The position numbers were made by a program, and so were the translations under genes. A DNA stretch of 56,203 nucleotides from a virus, in the IMG/VR virus record IMGVR_UViG_3300030060_001517, positions 1 to 56,203 of that record; one strand, written 5' to 3'. Below, one piece after another: positions 1 through 8,046 of this stretch. Every line of letters begins with the position of its first letter. Position 1 is the first letter of the stretch. The notes under the pieces are model-generated. The model saw only the letters and a program-made list of their open reading frames with translations, was not told the origin of the DNA and did not search any database.

Positions 1-11
1 TAACTACGGCT

Positions 12-453
12 CTTCCCTACTGAGTATCCTGAGTTAACATTTGATGTCGTTACTAATAAAGAAACTCATAAAGATGTCCTGGGATTTGATAGCGAGGTTT
101 GGTTCATGCATTCTATCGCCAGGGTACTGCAAGTCGGTGAACGAGCACAACTGAAAGATGATATTAAAGAACAGAAAGAAAATGAACAGTGGGATAGAAT
201 ATGCGACGACCTGGTAACACTTATCCGTAACGATCCTGGTAAGAGCCGTAGTTATTATGAGAGGATGCCTATCGCTGAGGGAGGAGTTAAAGCGAGTCAA
301 GAAAGAAAAGAGAGAGCTATCGACTCTCTGATAAAAGACGGTAGGATTGAAAGAGTTATGTTAGATAAACCTAGAGGAAGAGCTAATCATTTCCTTAGAG
401 TTAACGAAGATGTAGAAGATAATAAAGAGGGAGGTAAGTATAGTGTCAGTTAA
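12..453 (+). CDS. C-terminal part of primase-polymerase/AAA ATPase (gene split by window ends)
   Basis: This is the 3' end of the gene that starts at 54232. Bases 12-295 repeat 55920-56203 in the same reading frame, so joining the ends gives one 709-residue protein whose last 147 or so codons are here. The segment continues the RecA-like ATPase domain into a charged helical tail (the EQKENEQWDR region) and a small basic C-terminus (LDKPRGRANHF), possibly a winged-helix DNA-binding tail. The TAA is at 451-453. The first 11 bases do not match the other copy and put an in-frame stop at 1-3, so they look like a contig-end artefact. The ATG at 106 is internal, not a real start. Confidence 0.85.
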
Positions 454-486
454 TGGTTCGGCTAATCGTTCAAACGATCAGACCAA

Positions 487-603
487 ACGAACGATCACTT
501 ATCGAAGGACGGAGGAGAGGGTATTTCTACCTCTCTCCGTAGTCGTTCAGATGGTTTCGTCAGCTATCGTTCGTTCGCTCATGTCTCTAATAGAACGAAC
601 GAT
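487..603. repeat. Cluster of TCGTTCGT / ACGAACGA repeats in both orientations
   Basis: The gap between the primase gene and TerS carries ACGAACGAT at 487-495, ATCGTTCGTTC at 566-576 and GAACGAACGAT at 593-603, plus partial TCGTTC copies near 467 and 543. The same octamer appears as a 12-bp inverted repeat at 5854-5893 and I noticed no other strong copies. It could be an iteron-like origin or a regulator site; the sequence alone does not decide. Confidence 0.5.
509..540 (+). terminator. G/C-rich hairpin after the primase gene
   Basis: ACGGAGGAGAGGGTA (509-523) can fold onto TACCTCTCTCCGT (528-540) across a TTTC loop, with two single-base bulges. It lies 55 bases after the primase stop. No clear T-run follows, so it may protect RNA ends or act with the next hairpin rather than terminate alone. 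Confidence 0.4.
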
Positions 604-611
604 TACTTTTT
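566..611 (+). terminator. Probable Rho-independent terminator before P1
   Basis: An 11-bp perfect stem (566-576 with 593-603) is followed by ACTTTTTCCC, with five T at 607-611, just before the -35 of promoter P1. It would end the helicase/primase transcript and separate it from the packaging operon. Confidence 0.5.
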
Positions 612-614
612 CCC

Positions 615-643
615 TTTACTTTTCTGATGAAGCGAACTATAGT
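615..643 (+). promoter_or_regulatory. Promoter P1 (packaging/virion operon)
   Basis: TTTACT at 615-620, 17 bases, TATAGT at 638-643. Six other sites in the window repeat this spacing and sequence. Transcription would start near 650, 25 bases before the TerS ATG. This promoter lacks the TAACTTATAAC leader seen in the early half. Confidence 0.75.
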
Positions 644-674
644 AGATCGTCAACTAGAAGGAGTTGGTTGTATT

Positions 675-1271
675 ATGAGTGAAGATGATACAAAAGATGA
701 GGGTGAGAAGGTCGTTAAGATCCGTCCTGGAGCTAGGAAACATAATAGGAAAGCTCTCATGAATGCTCTGTGTCCACTACTAGAAAGCGGTATGTCTTTA
801 ACTGCTGCTTGTTATAAGGTTCCGGACTGTCCTCCTTCTAGCCAGATACTAGACTGGATTAGCACAGACCCAGCCTTAGCCGAGCAATACGCGCATGCGC
901 GAGAACTTGGATACAAGATGATAGCTGATGAGATATTAGCTATCTCAGATGAGAACTATACGATCATAGAAGAAGACATACTGGACGAGGACGGACAGCC
1001 TATGCTTGATGACAGAGGTAATCGTTTACAACGAACAGTGAAAGCACCGATAAGCAATGAAGCTCTGGCTCGTAATAGATTGAGAGTAGACAGCAGGAAG
1101 TGGATGCTGAGTAAGATGCTGCCGAAGGTCTACGGCGATAAGATCCAGACAGAGCATGTCGGTAAGGACGGAGGACCAGTGCAACTTGCTGCGGTAGATC
1201 TGAAGAACCTGAGCGACGAGGAACTAAATCAATTGAACGAGACAATGAAGAAGATAGAGACAGATAAATGA
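675..1271 (+). CDS. terS: Terminase small subunit
   Basis: A 198-residue DNA-recognition subunit of the packaging motor, resembling the Sf6 gp1-type small terminase family: a helix-turn-helix-like N-terminus (SLTAACYKVPDCPPSSQILDW region) and the typical RVDSRKWMLSKMLPKVYGDK stretch about two thirds along. It sits directly before TerL and overlaps it by 4 bases. The ATG at 675 is chosen because it has AAGGAG upstream and lies after promoter P1; an in-frame ATG at 627 falls inside the promoter. GC is clearly higher here than in later genes (31 of 60 bases in 1081-1140). Confidence 0.85.
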   Translation: MSEDDTKDEGEKVVKIRPGARKHNRKALMNALCPLLESGMSLTAACYKVPDCPPSSQILDWISTDPALAEQYAHARELGYKMIADEILAISDENYTIIEEDILDEDGQPMLDDRGNRLQRTVKAPISNEALARNRLRVDSRKWMLSKMLPKVYGDKIQTEHVGKDGGPVQLAAVDLKNLSDEELNQLNETMKKIETDK

Positions 1272-2845
1272 AGAAAGTTCTACCAGCATCTCCAGCAGTC
1301 ATGTCAGATCTCATCAAGGAAGAGCGAGACAGACGAGCAGCATCGTCGTCTCTGTATGAGTTCGTAAAGCAGGCATGGCATGTCGTGGAGCCAGGCATAC
1401 CCTTCATCGGAGGGTGGCACATAGAAGAAATTTGTGAGCATTTGGAAGCTTGTTCTAGCGGAGATCTGAAGAAACTACTAATAAATATCCCACCCAGGCA
1501 TTCTAAATCTACAATAGTAAGTGTAATGTGGCCAATGTGGGAATGGCTAACAGATCCTGCTCAAAAGTTTTTGTGTGCTTCATACTCAGGTAACTTAAGT
1601 ATTCGAGACAATCTTAAGGCTAGGAGATTAATTCAGTCTCCATGGTACCAAGATAGATGGGGACATATGTTTAGTCTTGCAGGAGACCAGAATGCTAAAC
1701 AGAGGTATGAAAATGACAAGACTGGATACAGGTTGGCTACATCTGTAGGCGGTACAGCCACTGGTGAAGGTGGATCTAGACTTCTGCTAGATGATCCGCA
1801 TTCCGCACAAGAAGCACAATCAGACGCAATAAGAGAAGCAGCAGTAGAATGGTTCGACATGGTCTGGTCAACAAGATTAAATAATCCTAAAGAAGATGTA
1901 ATGGTTACAATCATGCAGCGATTGCATGAGCGCGATATATCTGGACATATAATTGATGATATAGGAGGATGGGAACATCTTATGATTCCTGCAGAATGGG
2001 ATGGTAAATCTCGTTCTACGAGTTTAGGGGTGTATGATCCACGAAAAACAGAAGGTGAACTAATATGTCCAGATAGATTCGGTGAGAAAGAAATACAAGA
2101 CCTAAAACAACTTTTAGGCACATATGGTGTAGCAGGTCAGCTACAACAAGAACCTAGTCCATCAGAAGGAGGAATCCTGAAGACAAAATTTTTTGAACTT
2201 TGGCCACACAACTCAGGTTTACCTCCATTTGAATATATTCTTCAAAGTTATGACTGTGCATTCACAGAAAAATCTTCAGGAGATCCCACAGCATGTACAG
2301 TATATGCTATATTCACACATGAGGGAGCAAGACACTGTATGTTAATTGATGCCTGGGATGAGCACTTAGGTTATCCTGAATTAAGAGAAAGAGCCATAAA
2401 AGGTTGGCAAACTGAATACGGAGGTATGAGCAAAGATTCTCCATTCAGTAAAAGAAAAAGACCAGATAGAATTCTTATAGAAGCCAAAGCGAGTGGTCAA
2501 TCTCTTTTACAAGATTTGCGCCTGGCAAATGTTCCCGCAATAGGCTATAATCCTGGCAATGCTGACAAGATAAGTAGAGCACATCAGGCAGCACCAACTT
2601 TAGAACTTGGTCATTGTTGGATACCAGAATCTAAAAAGAATCCTGGTCATGCTGTTTCATGGGCGCAAAACTTTATAAAACAACTAGCAAAGTTTCCAGT
2701 AGCAGCACATGACGATTATGTAGATACATTTACCCAAGCTATGATATATTTTAAAAATGATGGCTGGTTCATATTACCACAGGCTCGTGATTATGACGAA
2801 CCTAAATTAAGATTAGTAGAAAAAGTTAACCCATATGCGATATAA
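1268..2845 (+). CDS. terL: Terminase large subunit (packaging ATPase/nuclease)
   Basis: The motor that cuts and pumps DNA into the procapsid, 525 residues, usual size for the family. The ATPase domain shows a Walker A variant PPRHSKST (75-82) and Walker B LLLDDP (172-177). The C-terminal RNase H-like nuclease has SYDCAF (D329), ILIEAK (E405) and HDDYVD (D482, D483, D486). It overlaps TerS by ATGA, implying translational coupling. Base composition changes inside the gene: the first ~170 bases are GC-richer like TerS, and from about 1440 on the A/T-rich style of the rest begins. Function is secure; the exact start is less so (M12 is an alternative). Confidence 0.95.
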   Translation: MKKVLPASPAVMSDLIKEERDRRAASSSLYEFVKQAWHVVEPGIPFIGGWHIEEICEHLEACSSGDLKKLLINIPPRHSKSTIVSVMWPMWEWLTDPAQKFLCASYSGNLSIRDNLKARRLIQSPWYQDRWGHMFSLAGDQNAKQRYENDKTGYRLATSVGGTATGEGGSRLLLDDPHSAQEAQSDAIREAAVEWFDMVWSTRLNNPKEDVMVTIMQRLHERDISGHIIDDIGGWEHLMIPAEWDGKSRSTSLGVYDPRKTEGELICPDRFGEKEIQDLKQLLGTYGVAGQLQQEPSPSEGGILKTKFFELWPHNSGLPPFEYILQSYDCAFTEKSSGDPTACTVYAIFTHEGARHCMLIDAWDEHLGYPELRERAIKGWQTEYGGMSKDSPFSKRKRPDRILIEAKASGQSLLQDLRLANVPAIGYNPGNADKISRAHQAAPTLELGHCWIPESKKNPGHAVSWAQNFIKQLAKFPVAAHDDYVDTFTQAMIYFKNDGWFILPQARDYDEPKLRLVEKVNPYAI

Positions 2846-2847
2846 AA

Positions 2848-3246
2848 ATGATAGATAAAGATAGTTTAAAATTAGATACACCCAGAAGAACTCCTAATCA
2901 TCCTAGCAGTTCTCATGTAGTAAAAACCAAAGTAGACGGCAAAGAAAAAATAATCCGATTCGGTGAGCAAGGAGCAAGTACAGCAGGTAAACCGAAGGAA
3001 GGAGAATCTGATAAGATGAAAAAGAAAAGAGCATCTTTTAAATCTCGTCACGCAAAGAATATAGCAAAAGGTAAATCTTCCGCAGCATACTGGGCAGACA
3101 AAGTAAAATGGAATACTGGCGGACATGTGTATGATAGTGATAGAATTAAAGCTAAAGCGAAAAATTTTTTCAACACAGGTGGCTCAGTAAATTTTGATCA
3201 AACAAGAATAAAAAGTTTAGCACAAAAACTCATGGAGGGTAAATAA
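2848..3246 (+). CDS. Small basic protein between TerL and portal
   Basis: A 132-residue lysine-rich protein of unknown function. Visible parts are a KSRHAKNIAKGKSSAAYWAD stretch near residues 63-83, which I recognise from hypothetical proteins of marine phages, and a C-terminal NTGGSVNFDQTRIKSLAQ segment. That segment resembles the ends of the 6832 and 7219 products (GGSVN or GGHIN followed by a basic helix). It begins 2 bases after TerL without a clear ribosome site and overlaps the portal by one base, so it is probably coupled to both. A role in packaging or head assembly is inferred from position only. Confidence 0.7.
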   Translation: MIDKDSLKLDTPRRTPNHPSSSHVVKTKVDGKEKIIRFGEQGASTAGKPKEGESDKMKKKRASFKSRHAKNIAKGKSSAAYWADKVKWNTGGHVYDSDRIKAKAKNFFNTGGSVNFDQTRIKSLAQKLMEGK

Positions 3247-5855
3247 TGGCTGAAGAAGAAAATGAAATAGAAGTTACTAAGGAAGAGATAACAATGGTAG
3301 AAATACCTGAAGAAGAATCTCTTTTAGAAGATACTCCTGACGGAGGAGCTATTTTAAAAATGGAAAAAATAACAGTAAGCGGATCTACACCACATTTTGA
3401 AAACATAGTAGAAAAAGTAGATCAGAAAAAATTAAAGATAGCTATCACCGACCTATTAACTAAAATAAGTAGAGATAAAGAAGCTAGACAAAAAAGAGAT
3501 CAACAGTACGAAGAAGGTTTGCGCCGAACAGGATTAGGCGATGATGCGCCTGGTGGAGCACAATTTAGCGGAGCTAATAAAGTTGTTCACCCAATGTTAG
3601 TAGAAGCATGTGTAGATTTTTCTGCACGATTCGTTAAAGAAGTGTTTCCGCCAACAGGACCAGTAAAAAGTAAAATTATAGGTGAAGCTGATAAAGTTAA
3701 AGTAGAAAAAGCTCAGCGCAAAACAGAGTTTATGAATTGGCAAGTAACTCAACAAATGATTGAGTTCAGATCTGAGTTAGAACAATTAAGCACCCAACTA
3801 CCTTTAGGTGGTGGTCAATATATGAAGTACATGTGGAATGCTCAATATAACAGACCGACATCTGAATTCGTTCCTATTGACGATATATACTTACCATTTT
3901 CTGCTACTAACTTTTATACGGCAGAAAGAAAAACTCATGTTCAATATATTACTCACATGGAGTATGAAAAAAGAGTAGAAGCAGGAATGTATTGTGATAT
4001 TGATTTACCTACTCCTAATGAACCTGAGTTTAGTAAAGCAGAACAAGCAAACGAAAAAATTGAAGGTAAGCAAAATACATCTTATAACGAAGATGGTTTA
4101 CGAACTATATTTGAAGTTTACACTTCTTTAGATATAGAAGATGAATGCGGATTAGCTCCGTATATTTTAAGTATTGATAAATCTTCTGATAAACCTTTAT
4201 CTCTTTATCGTAACTGGGAAGAAGACGACGAAAGGAAAAACGAATTACAATGGATTGTAGAGTTTCCTTTTGTTCCTTGGCGAGGTGCTTACCCTATCGG
4301 ACTTACACATATGATTGGTGGTTTGAGTGGAGCAGCAACTGGAGCACTCAGAGCATTATTAGATTCAGCTTACATTCAAAATGTTCCTACTCTTCTTAAA
4401 TTAAAAGGAGGACCTAACGGACAAACAATTAATGTTCAACCAACAGAGATTGTAGAAATGGAAGGAGGTGCACTAATTGATGATGTTCGTAAATTAGCTA
4501 TGCCTTTACCTTTTGCTGGACCGAGTAATACTTTATTTCAATTATTAGGTTTTTTAGTTAATGCTGGTAAGGGAGTAGTACAAACTTCTTTTGAAAAGTT
4601 TAACGAGCAGAATCCTAATGCGCCAGTAGGAACTACCATGGCTATAATTGAACAAGGAATGGTTGTATTCAGTTCTATTCATTCTCGTTTACATGCAGCG
4701 ATGGGAAGAAGTCTTGACATTTTACACAGAATAAATTCTATGTACTATACGCAAGAAGACCTTGACGCATTAAATGCTGGATTAGATATAACTGTAGAAG
4801 ATTTTGATGGACCTGCTGATGTTGTTCCGATCAGTAATCCCGCTATATTTAGTGAAGCACAAAGATTTGCTCAAATACAAGCGATCATGCAGAGAGCACA
4901 AGCTATGCCACAGATGTATGATCAAAGAGCTGTTGAAGAAATGTTCTTAAGAACATTAAAAGTACCTGCAGGAGAAGTTTTGAATCCTCTTCCTGGTAGT
5001 GAAGATAGAGATCCTGTAAGTGAAAATGTTGCGGTAGCAATGGGTCAACCTATTTATGTTTTACCTCAACAAGATCATATAGCTCACATGGAAGTTCATA
5101 TGGCATTTTTAAAATCGCCAGTGTTTGGTCAAAATCCTGCTATAATGCCTACGATACTTTACCCTATGGCTCTTCATTTAAAAGATCATTTACTTAATTA
5201 TTATTTAGTAGAAGCACATAATGCAGTAGATCAGGCTCAACAAAAACAATTAATGCCTGAAGAAGCCCAACAACAAGTAGAAATTATTATAAAAGTTCAA
5301 GAATTTATTCAACAACAGTTAGGATCATTTGCTCAAGAACTTGCTCAAATAAGCGAAGCATCGCAGCAATTTAAACCTGAAGATCCAGCTATGAGAGGAA
5401 ATGATTCTATGAAAATAGCAGAACTCAGTGCTCAAATTAAACAAGGTGAAATACAACAAAGAGCGGAAAGAGATAATGCTCAATTACAGTTTGATAATTT
5501 AAAACTTGATACAAATAGTCAGTTACAACAAATGAAAATGCAACAGACAGCAGAAATTGAGAGAGCTAAACTTATGGACAAAATGGAAGACAGAAAAGAG
5601 AAAGCTGAACTGCAAGGTCTTAGAGAAGTTTCTGAAACTGAGAGAAATAATATTAGAGAAATGTCTGAAACTGATAGACAAAATATTAGAGAAGATAATG
5701 AAAATGCTAGGAAGAAAGCAGATCTTAAAGCTAGAGAAAGAATGAATAATGCTGATAATAAGACAGCTAAAGAACTAGCTGAAATGGAAATGTTAGCTGA
5801 CGAAAAAACTTCTTTTACTACAGGATCAGGAATTGACTTTGATCCTAAACCATAA
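3246..5855 (+). CDS. Portal protein
   Basis: An 869-residue protein in the canonical place after TerL. It forms the ring through which DNA enters and leaves the capsid. The middle part (about 90-640) looks like podovirus portals: SGANKVVHPMLVEACVDFSA near residue 110, then a long conserved core with FPFVPWRGAYPIGLTHMIGG. The last ~200 residues are a Q/E/R-rich coiled coil, making it longer than usual portals and possibly forming the barrel inside the head. This tail holds an 11-residue tandem repeat (5631-5696). GGAGGG precedes the ATG, and the stop overlaps a strong inverted repeat at 5854. Confidence 0.85.
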   Translation: MAEEENEIEVTKEEITMVEIPEEESLLEDTPDGGAILKMEKITVSGSTPHFENIVEKVDQKKLKIAITDLLTKISRDKEARQKRDQQYEEGLRRTGLGDDAPGGAQFSGANKVVHPMLVEACVDFSARFVKEVFPPTGPVKSKIIGEADKVKVEKAQRKTEFMNWQVTQQMIEFRSELEQLSTQLPLGGGQYMKYMWNAQYNRPTSEFVPIDDIYLPFSATNFYTAERKTHVQYITHMEYEKRVEAGMYCDIDLPTPNEPEFSKAEQANEKIEGKQNTSYNEDGLRTIFEVYTSLDIEDECGLAPYILSIDKSSDKPLSLYRNWEEDDERKNELQWIVEFPFVPWRGAYPIGLTHMIGGLSGAATGALRALLDSAYIQNVPTLLKLKGGPNGQTINVQPTEIVEMEGGALIDDVRKLAMPLPFAGPSNTLFQLLGFLVNAGKGVVQTSFEKFNEQNPNAPVGTTMAIIEQGMVVFSSIHSRLHAAMGRSLDILHRINSMYYTQEDLDALNAGLDITVEDFDGPADVVPISNPAIFSEAQRFAQIQAIMQRAQAMPQMYDQRAVEEMFLRTLKVPAGEVLNPLPGSEDRDPVSENVAVAMGQPIYVLPQQDHIAHMEVHMAFLKSPVFGQNPAIMPTILYPMALHLKDHLLNYYLVEAHNAVDQAQQKQLMPEEAQQQVEIIIKVQEFIQQQLGSFAQELAQISEASQQFKPEDPAMRGNDSMKIAELSAQIKQGEIQQRAERDNAQLQFDNLKLDTNSQLQQMKMQQTAEIERAKLMDKMEDRKEKAELQGLREVSETERNNIREMSETDRQNIREDNENARKKADLKARERMNNADNKTAKELAEMEMLADEKTSFTTGSGIDFDPKP
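5631..5696 (+). repeat. Two 33-bp tandem repeats in the portal coiled coil
   Basis: Units 5631-5663 and 5664-5696 encode SETERNNIREM and SETDRQNIRED. The 11-residue period suits a coiled coil and the units may vary in number between relatives. Confidence 0.8.
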
Positions 5856-5893
5856 TCGTTCGTTCTATTAAGAAATAGACCGAACGAACGATT
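5854..5893. terminator. 12-bp inverted repeat after the portal gene
   Basis: AATCGTTCGTTC (5854-5865) is the exact complement of GAACGAACGATT (5882-5893). An inner TCTATT/AATAGA stem is also possible. It has the same TCGTTCGT core as the 487-603 cluster. Few T follow, so it may be a processing site or regulator-binding site as readily as a terminator. Confidence 0.5.
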
Positions 5894-5932
5894 GATTTAC
5901 GATGGAATTTGAGTTAAACAATGGAGGAAAAA

Positions 5933-6151
5933 ATGGTAAAACCAACAACTAAGAAAAAAGGTAGACCACCTAAAAAAGAACCTAAAAGAGCTAGAAATTC
6001 TAAAGGTCATTACATCGCTGATGATCCAGGAACTTCTCATAACGAAGCATATGGAGAAAAACCATGGTCGTTAGCTAATATTAAAAGAAATTGGAAAATG
6101 GTTCTAATAGGAACTATAATTCTACTGGCTGTAATAATAGGTAATATGTAA
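5933..6151 (+). CDS. Small basic single-pass membrane protein
   Basis: 72 residues, unknown. The N-terminus is very basic with a KKKGRPPKK run like an AT-hook (residues ~6-14). The C-terminus has one hydrophobic segment (MVLIGTIILLAVIIGNM). Start 5933 is chosen because GGAGG (5923-5927) lies 5 bases upstream; the ATG at 5921 overlaps that site. A DNA-binding-like tip on a membrane anchor is unusual; function cannot be assigned. Confidence 0.6.
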   Translation: MVKPTTKKKGRPPKKEPKRARNSKGHYIADDPGTSHNEAYGEKPWSLANIKRNWKMVLIGTIILLAVIIGNM

Positions 6152-6155
6152 TCAT

Positions 6156-6842
6156 ATGTCATATTTACAAAGTAATATACCGTATTTTAAATGTTGGGTA
6201 CGCAAAGAGTATACCTATAATCATGAGAAATTTCATGGAGAATTTTTACATGCCATGGCGGTAGCAGTTACAACCATACCTAATAGATGTTTAAGTTTTC
6301 AAGTTATCTTTACAGGAGCGGAAACTTACGACACAGAAGAAGAAAATATTCATGGGGGAGCAATGTGGGCAAGAATGCCCATAACTGCTTTAGTGGGGGA
6401 TACACCACTTGATGAATGGCCAAAACCCATGGCTACACATGATGCTCAACCTTGGGATTGCTCTTCCCGAACTCACAGTGTTTATGTGTTGGACAGATGT
6501 TCTCCTTGTCCTTGGCTAGCAAAAATAGATGGAGAACTTTATCCCGCTAAATATTATTTTACGGTAGACTATACGGATTCAGAAATCGCAGATGACCCTG
6601 CTCAACATAAACAGAGTCATGTTTTAGAACTTCTGGATGCTGGAGAATACACTGGTAATATGGTAGCATTACCCAATAACCGAGTAAGAGTGACTCATCC
6701 TGCTTGGTTTAGTTTAGGCGAAGGAGCACCTGAGTTTAGACCTTCACAACATGTGCATTACAGTAAATCAGATCTGGATTACACATTAGATGTGAATCGT
6801 GTTTTTGACAACTTATATAATGGAGAAGAAAATGAAAAGTAA
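6156..6842 (+). CDS. Conserved-looking phage protein of unknown function
   Basis: 228 residues, soluble, rich in aromatic residues and cysteines (FKCWVRKEY near the start, RCSPCPWLAK around residue 114). It has no signal peptide, membrane segment or motif I can place. The N-terminus (SNIPYFKCWVRKEY) looks like a family I have seen only as hypothetical in marine phage genomes. It lies in the portal-to-scaffold interval, overlaps the next gene by 11 bases and is probably made late. Confidence 0.7.
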   Translation: MSYLQSNIPYFKCWVRKEYTYNHEKFHGEFLHAMAVAVTTIPNRCLSFQVIFTGAETYDTEEENIHGGAMWARMPITALVGDTPLDEWPKPMATHDAQPWDCSSRTHSVYVLDRCSPCPWLAKIDGELYPAKYYFTVDYTDSEIADDPAQHKQSHVLELLDAGEYTGNMVALPNNRVRVTHPAWFSLGEGAPEFRPSQHVHYSKSDLDYTLDVNRVFDNLYNGEENEK

Positions 6843-7059
6843 AGGTTACGCCAAAGGTGGTAAATCGAAAGGTTATGCTAAAGGCGGAAAAATGAATACT
6901 AAAGGTTATGCCAAAGGAGGTATGAAAACTAAAGGATATTCTAAAGGTGGAAAAATGAAAACCAAAGGATATGCAGCAGGAGGTTCTGTTAATATGGATG
7001 GAGCTGATGTACCTCAAAGAAAAAGAATGGCAGCAGGATTTAAAGTTACAGGACAATAA
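6832..7059 (+). CDS. KGYAKGG-repeat basic protein
   Basis: 75 residues, mostly tandem KGYAKGG units with short MKTK linkers, ending in AAGGSVNMDGADVPQRKRMA. It is highly basic and probably disordered, so nucleic-acid or virion binding is plausible but not shown. Start 6832 is used because GGAG (6822-6825) lies 6 bases upstream. The same repeat occurs in the 12416 product, and the GGSVN-basic tail echoes those of the 2848 and 7219 products. Confidence 0.7.
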   Translation: MKSKGYAKGGKSKGYAKGGKMNTKGYAKGGMKTKGYSKGGKMKTKGYAAGGSVNMDGADVPQRKRMAAGFKVTGQ

Positions 7060-7070
7060 GGAGAAACATT

Positions 7071-7208
7071 ATGAAAAATTTTATTATTTGTATTACTGTA
7101 TTGATGTTAACTGGATGTGGCTCAGCAAGAGTATTATTAAATGCTGATATTCCTAAAGATCAAGACATTAAAATAGAAATTTCAACTAAACAAACTGAAG
7201 CATCTTAA
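7071..7208 (+). CDS. Tiny predicted lipoprotein
   Basis: 45 residues starting MKNFIICITVLMLTGCGSAR: a charged N-terminus, hydrophobic core and lipobox LTGC with the acylated Cys at 16. The mature part is only about 30 residues (LLNADIPKDQDIKIEISTKQ). AAGGAG lies 8 bases before the ATG. It would be anchored in the host envelope. Possible roles from known phage lipoproteins are an outer-membrane spanin subunit or receptor-blocking exclusion protein, but it is far from the lysis genes and no partner is visible. Confidence 0.7.
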   Translation: MKNFIICITVLMLTGCGSARVLLNADIPKDQDIKIEISTKQTEAS

Positions 7209-7218
7209 AGGAGTAATT

Positions 7219-7440
7219 ATGAAAAAAGGCTTATATGCAAATATTCATGCCAAACAGGAGAAAGTTAAAAAAGGTTTAAAAGATCCTGAAACTGGTAAGA
7301 AAATAAAAATGCGTAAAAAAGGAGATCCTGGCGCACCTACTGCCCAAGATTTTAAAGATGCTAAAAAGACCGCTAAACTTGCTGAAGGCGGTCATATTAA
7401 TCAGCATAAAAGAATGGCGATGGGAGAAAAGATTTTATGA
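7219..7440 (+). CDS. Small basic phage protein (KKGLYANIHAK type)
   Basis: 73 residues. The MKKGLYANIHAKQ start, PGAPTAQDFKDAKKTAK middle and GGHINQHKRMA end match a small protein I recognise from many phage genomes, where it is usually hypothetical. GGAG precedes the ATG, and the stop overlaps the next start. It may be structural or DNA-associated, but this is only inferred from charge and place. Confidence 0.75.
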   Translation: MKKGLYANIHAKQEKVKKGLKDPETGKKIKMRKKGDPGAPTAQDFKDAKKTAKLAEGGHINQHKRMAMGEKIL

Positions 7441-7634
7441 ACATCGACCAAAAACTTTTGAACTCTTTAAAAGAAGAGCAATCTAATTTTGCTTTAGATG
7501 CTTTAAAGAGACCTCAAGAGCGCGATAATTTTGAGTACGGTTATCGTGTTGGAGTAGTAGCTGGATACGAAGAAGCTATTAATGTACTTTTAAAACTAAC
7601 CGAAGAGGAGAAGTATGGTGACGACAACTTATGA
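7437..7634 (+). CDS. Small acidic protein, unknown
   Basis: 65 residues, helical, with no recognised motif (RDNFEYGYRVGVVAGYEEAI in the middle). It overlaps the previous stop by 4 bases and the GroES-like gene by 20 bases, so it is translationally linked to both. Confidence 0.6.
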   Translation: MNIDQKLLNSLKEEQSNFALDALKRPQERDNFEYGYRVGVVAGYEEAINVLLKLTEEEKYGDDNL

Positions 7635-8031
7635 GGATACGCTAGAAGAGGCATTCCCTGCAGTAGATGCAGGAATAGTACCTTTTGGTTCCCGTGTTCT
7701 GATTCAGATACGAACCGCTAAAAAGAAAACAGCTGGTGGTATTATTCTGACGACAGATACTAAAGATACCGAAAAGTGGAATACGCAGATCGGTAAAGTA
7801 ATTGCGCTAGGACCTTTGGCATTTAAAAATCGTAATACGATGGATAGTTGGCCAGAGGGAGACTGGTGTAAGGTAGGCGAATATATTAGAGTAGCAAAAT
7901 ATGGAGGAGATCGATGGGAAGTTCCCATAGGCGATTCTAAAGATGATACTGCAATGTTCGTTATTTTTAATGATCTAGATGTGATTGGTCAAGTAACAGG
8001 AGACCCACTAAAGATTAAAGCATTTATCTGA
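7615..8031 (+). CDS. GroES-like co-chaperonin
   Basis: 138 residues with the GroES beta-barrel pattern: VPFGSRVLIQI, the mobile-loop motif TAGGIILT (residues 39-46), then GKVIALG, a VGEYIRVAKYGG turn and a FVIFNDLDVIGQV end. GroES caps the GroEL folding chamber, and phage versions such as T4 gp31 adapt it to large capsid proteins. No GroEL gene is in the window, so it would work with the host chaperonin. It sits just before the scaffold and capsid genes, which fits that role. GAGGAG precedes the start. Confidence 0.85.
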   Translation: MVTTTYEDTLEEAFPAVDAGIVPFGSRVLIQIRTAKKKTAGGIILTTDTKDTEKWNTQIGKVIALGPLAFKNRNTMDSWPEGDWCKVGEYIRVAKYGGDRWEVPIGDSKDDTAMFVIFNDLDVIGQVTGDPLKIKAFI

Positions 8032-8046
8032 TAAGGAGATAAAATT

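Noticed and set aside
443-682. Open frame across the primase-TerS gap
   Set aside because: It runs through two hairpins and promoter P1, has no ribosome site, and the product is Arg/Ser-rich without features.
1000-2121. Long open frames on the minus strand opposite TerS/TerL (and similar ones elsewhere)
   Set aside because: They lie opposite well-supported genes, lack ribosome sites and recognised motifs, and are low-complexity mirror products of A/T-rich codons.
5557-5745. Short + frame inside the portal coiled coil
   Set aside because: A second frame of a repetitive, Lys/Glu-coding stretch; no independent start signal.
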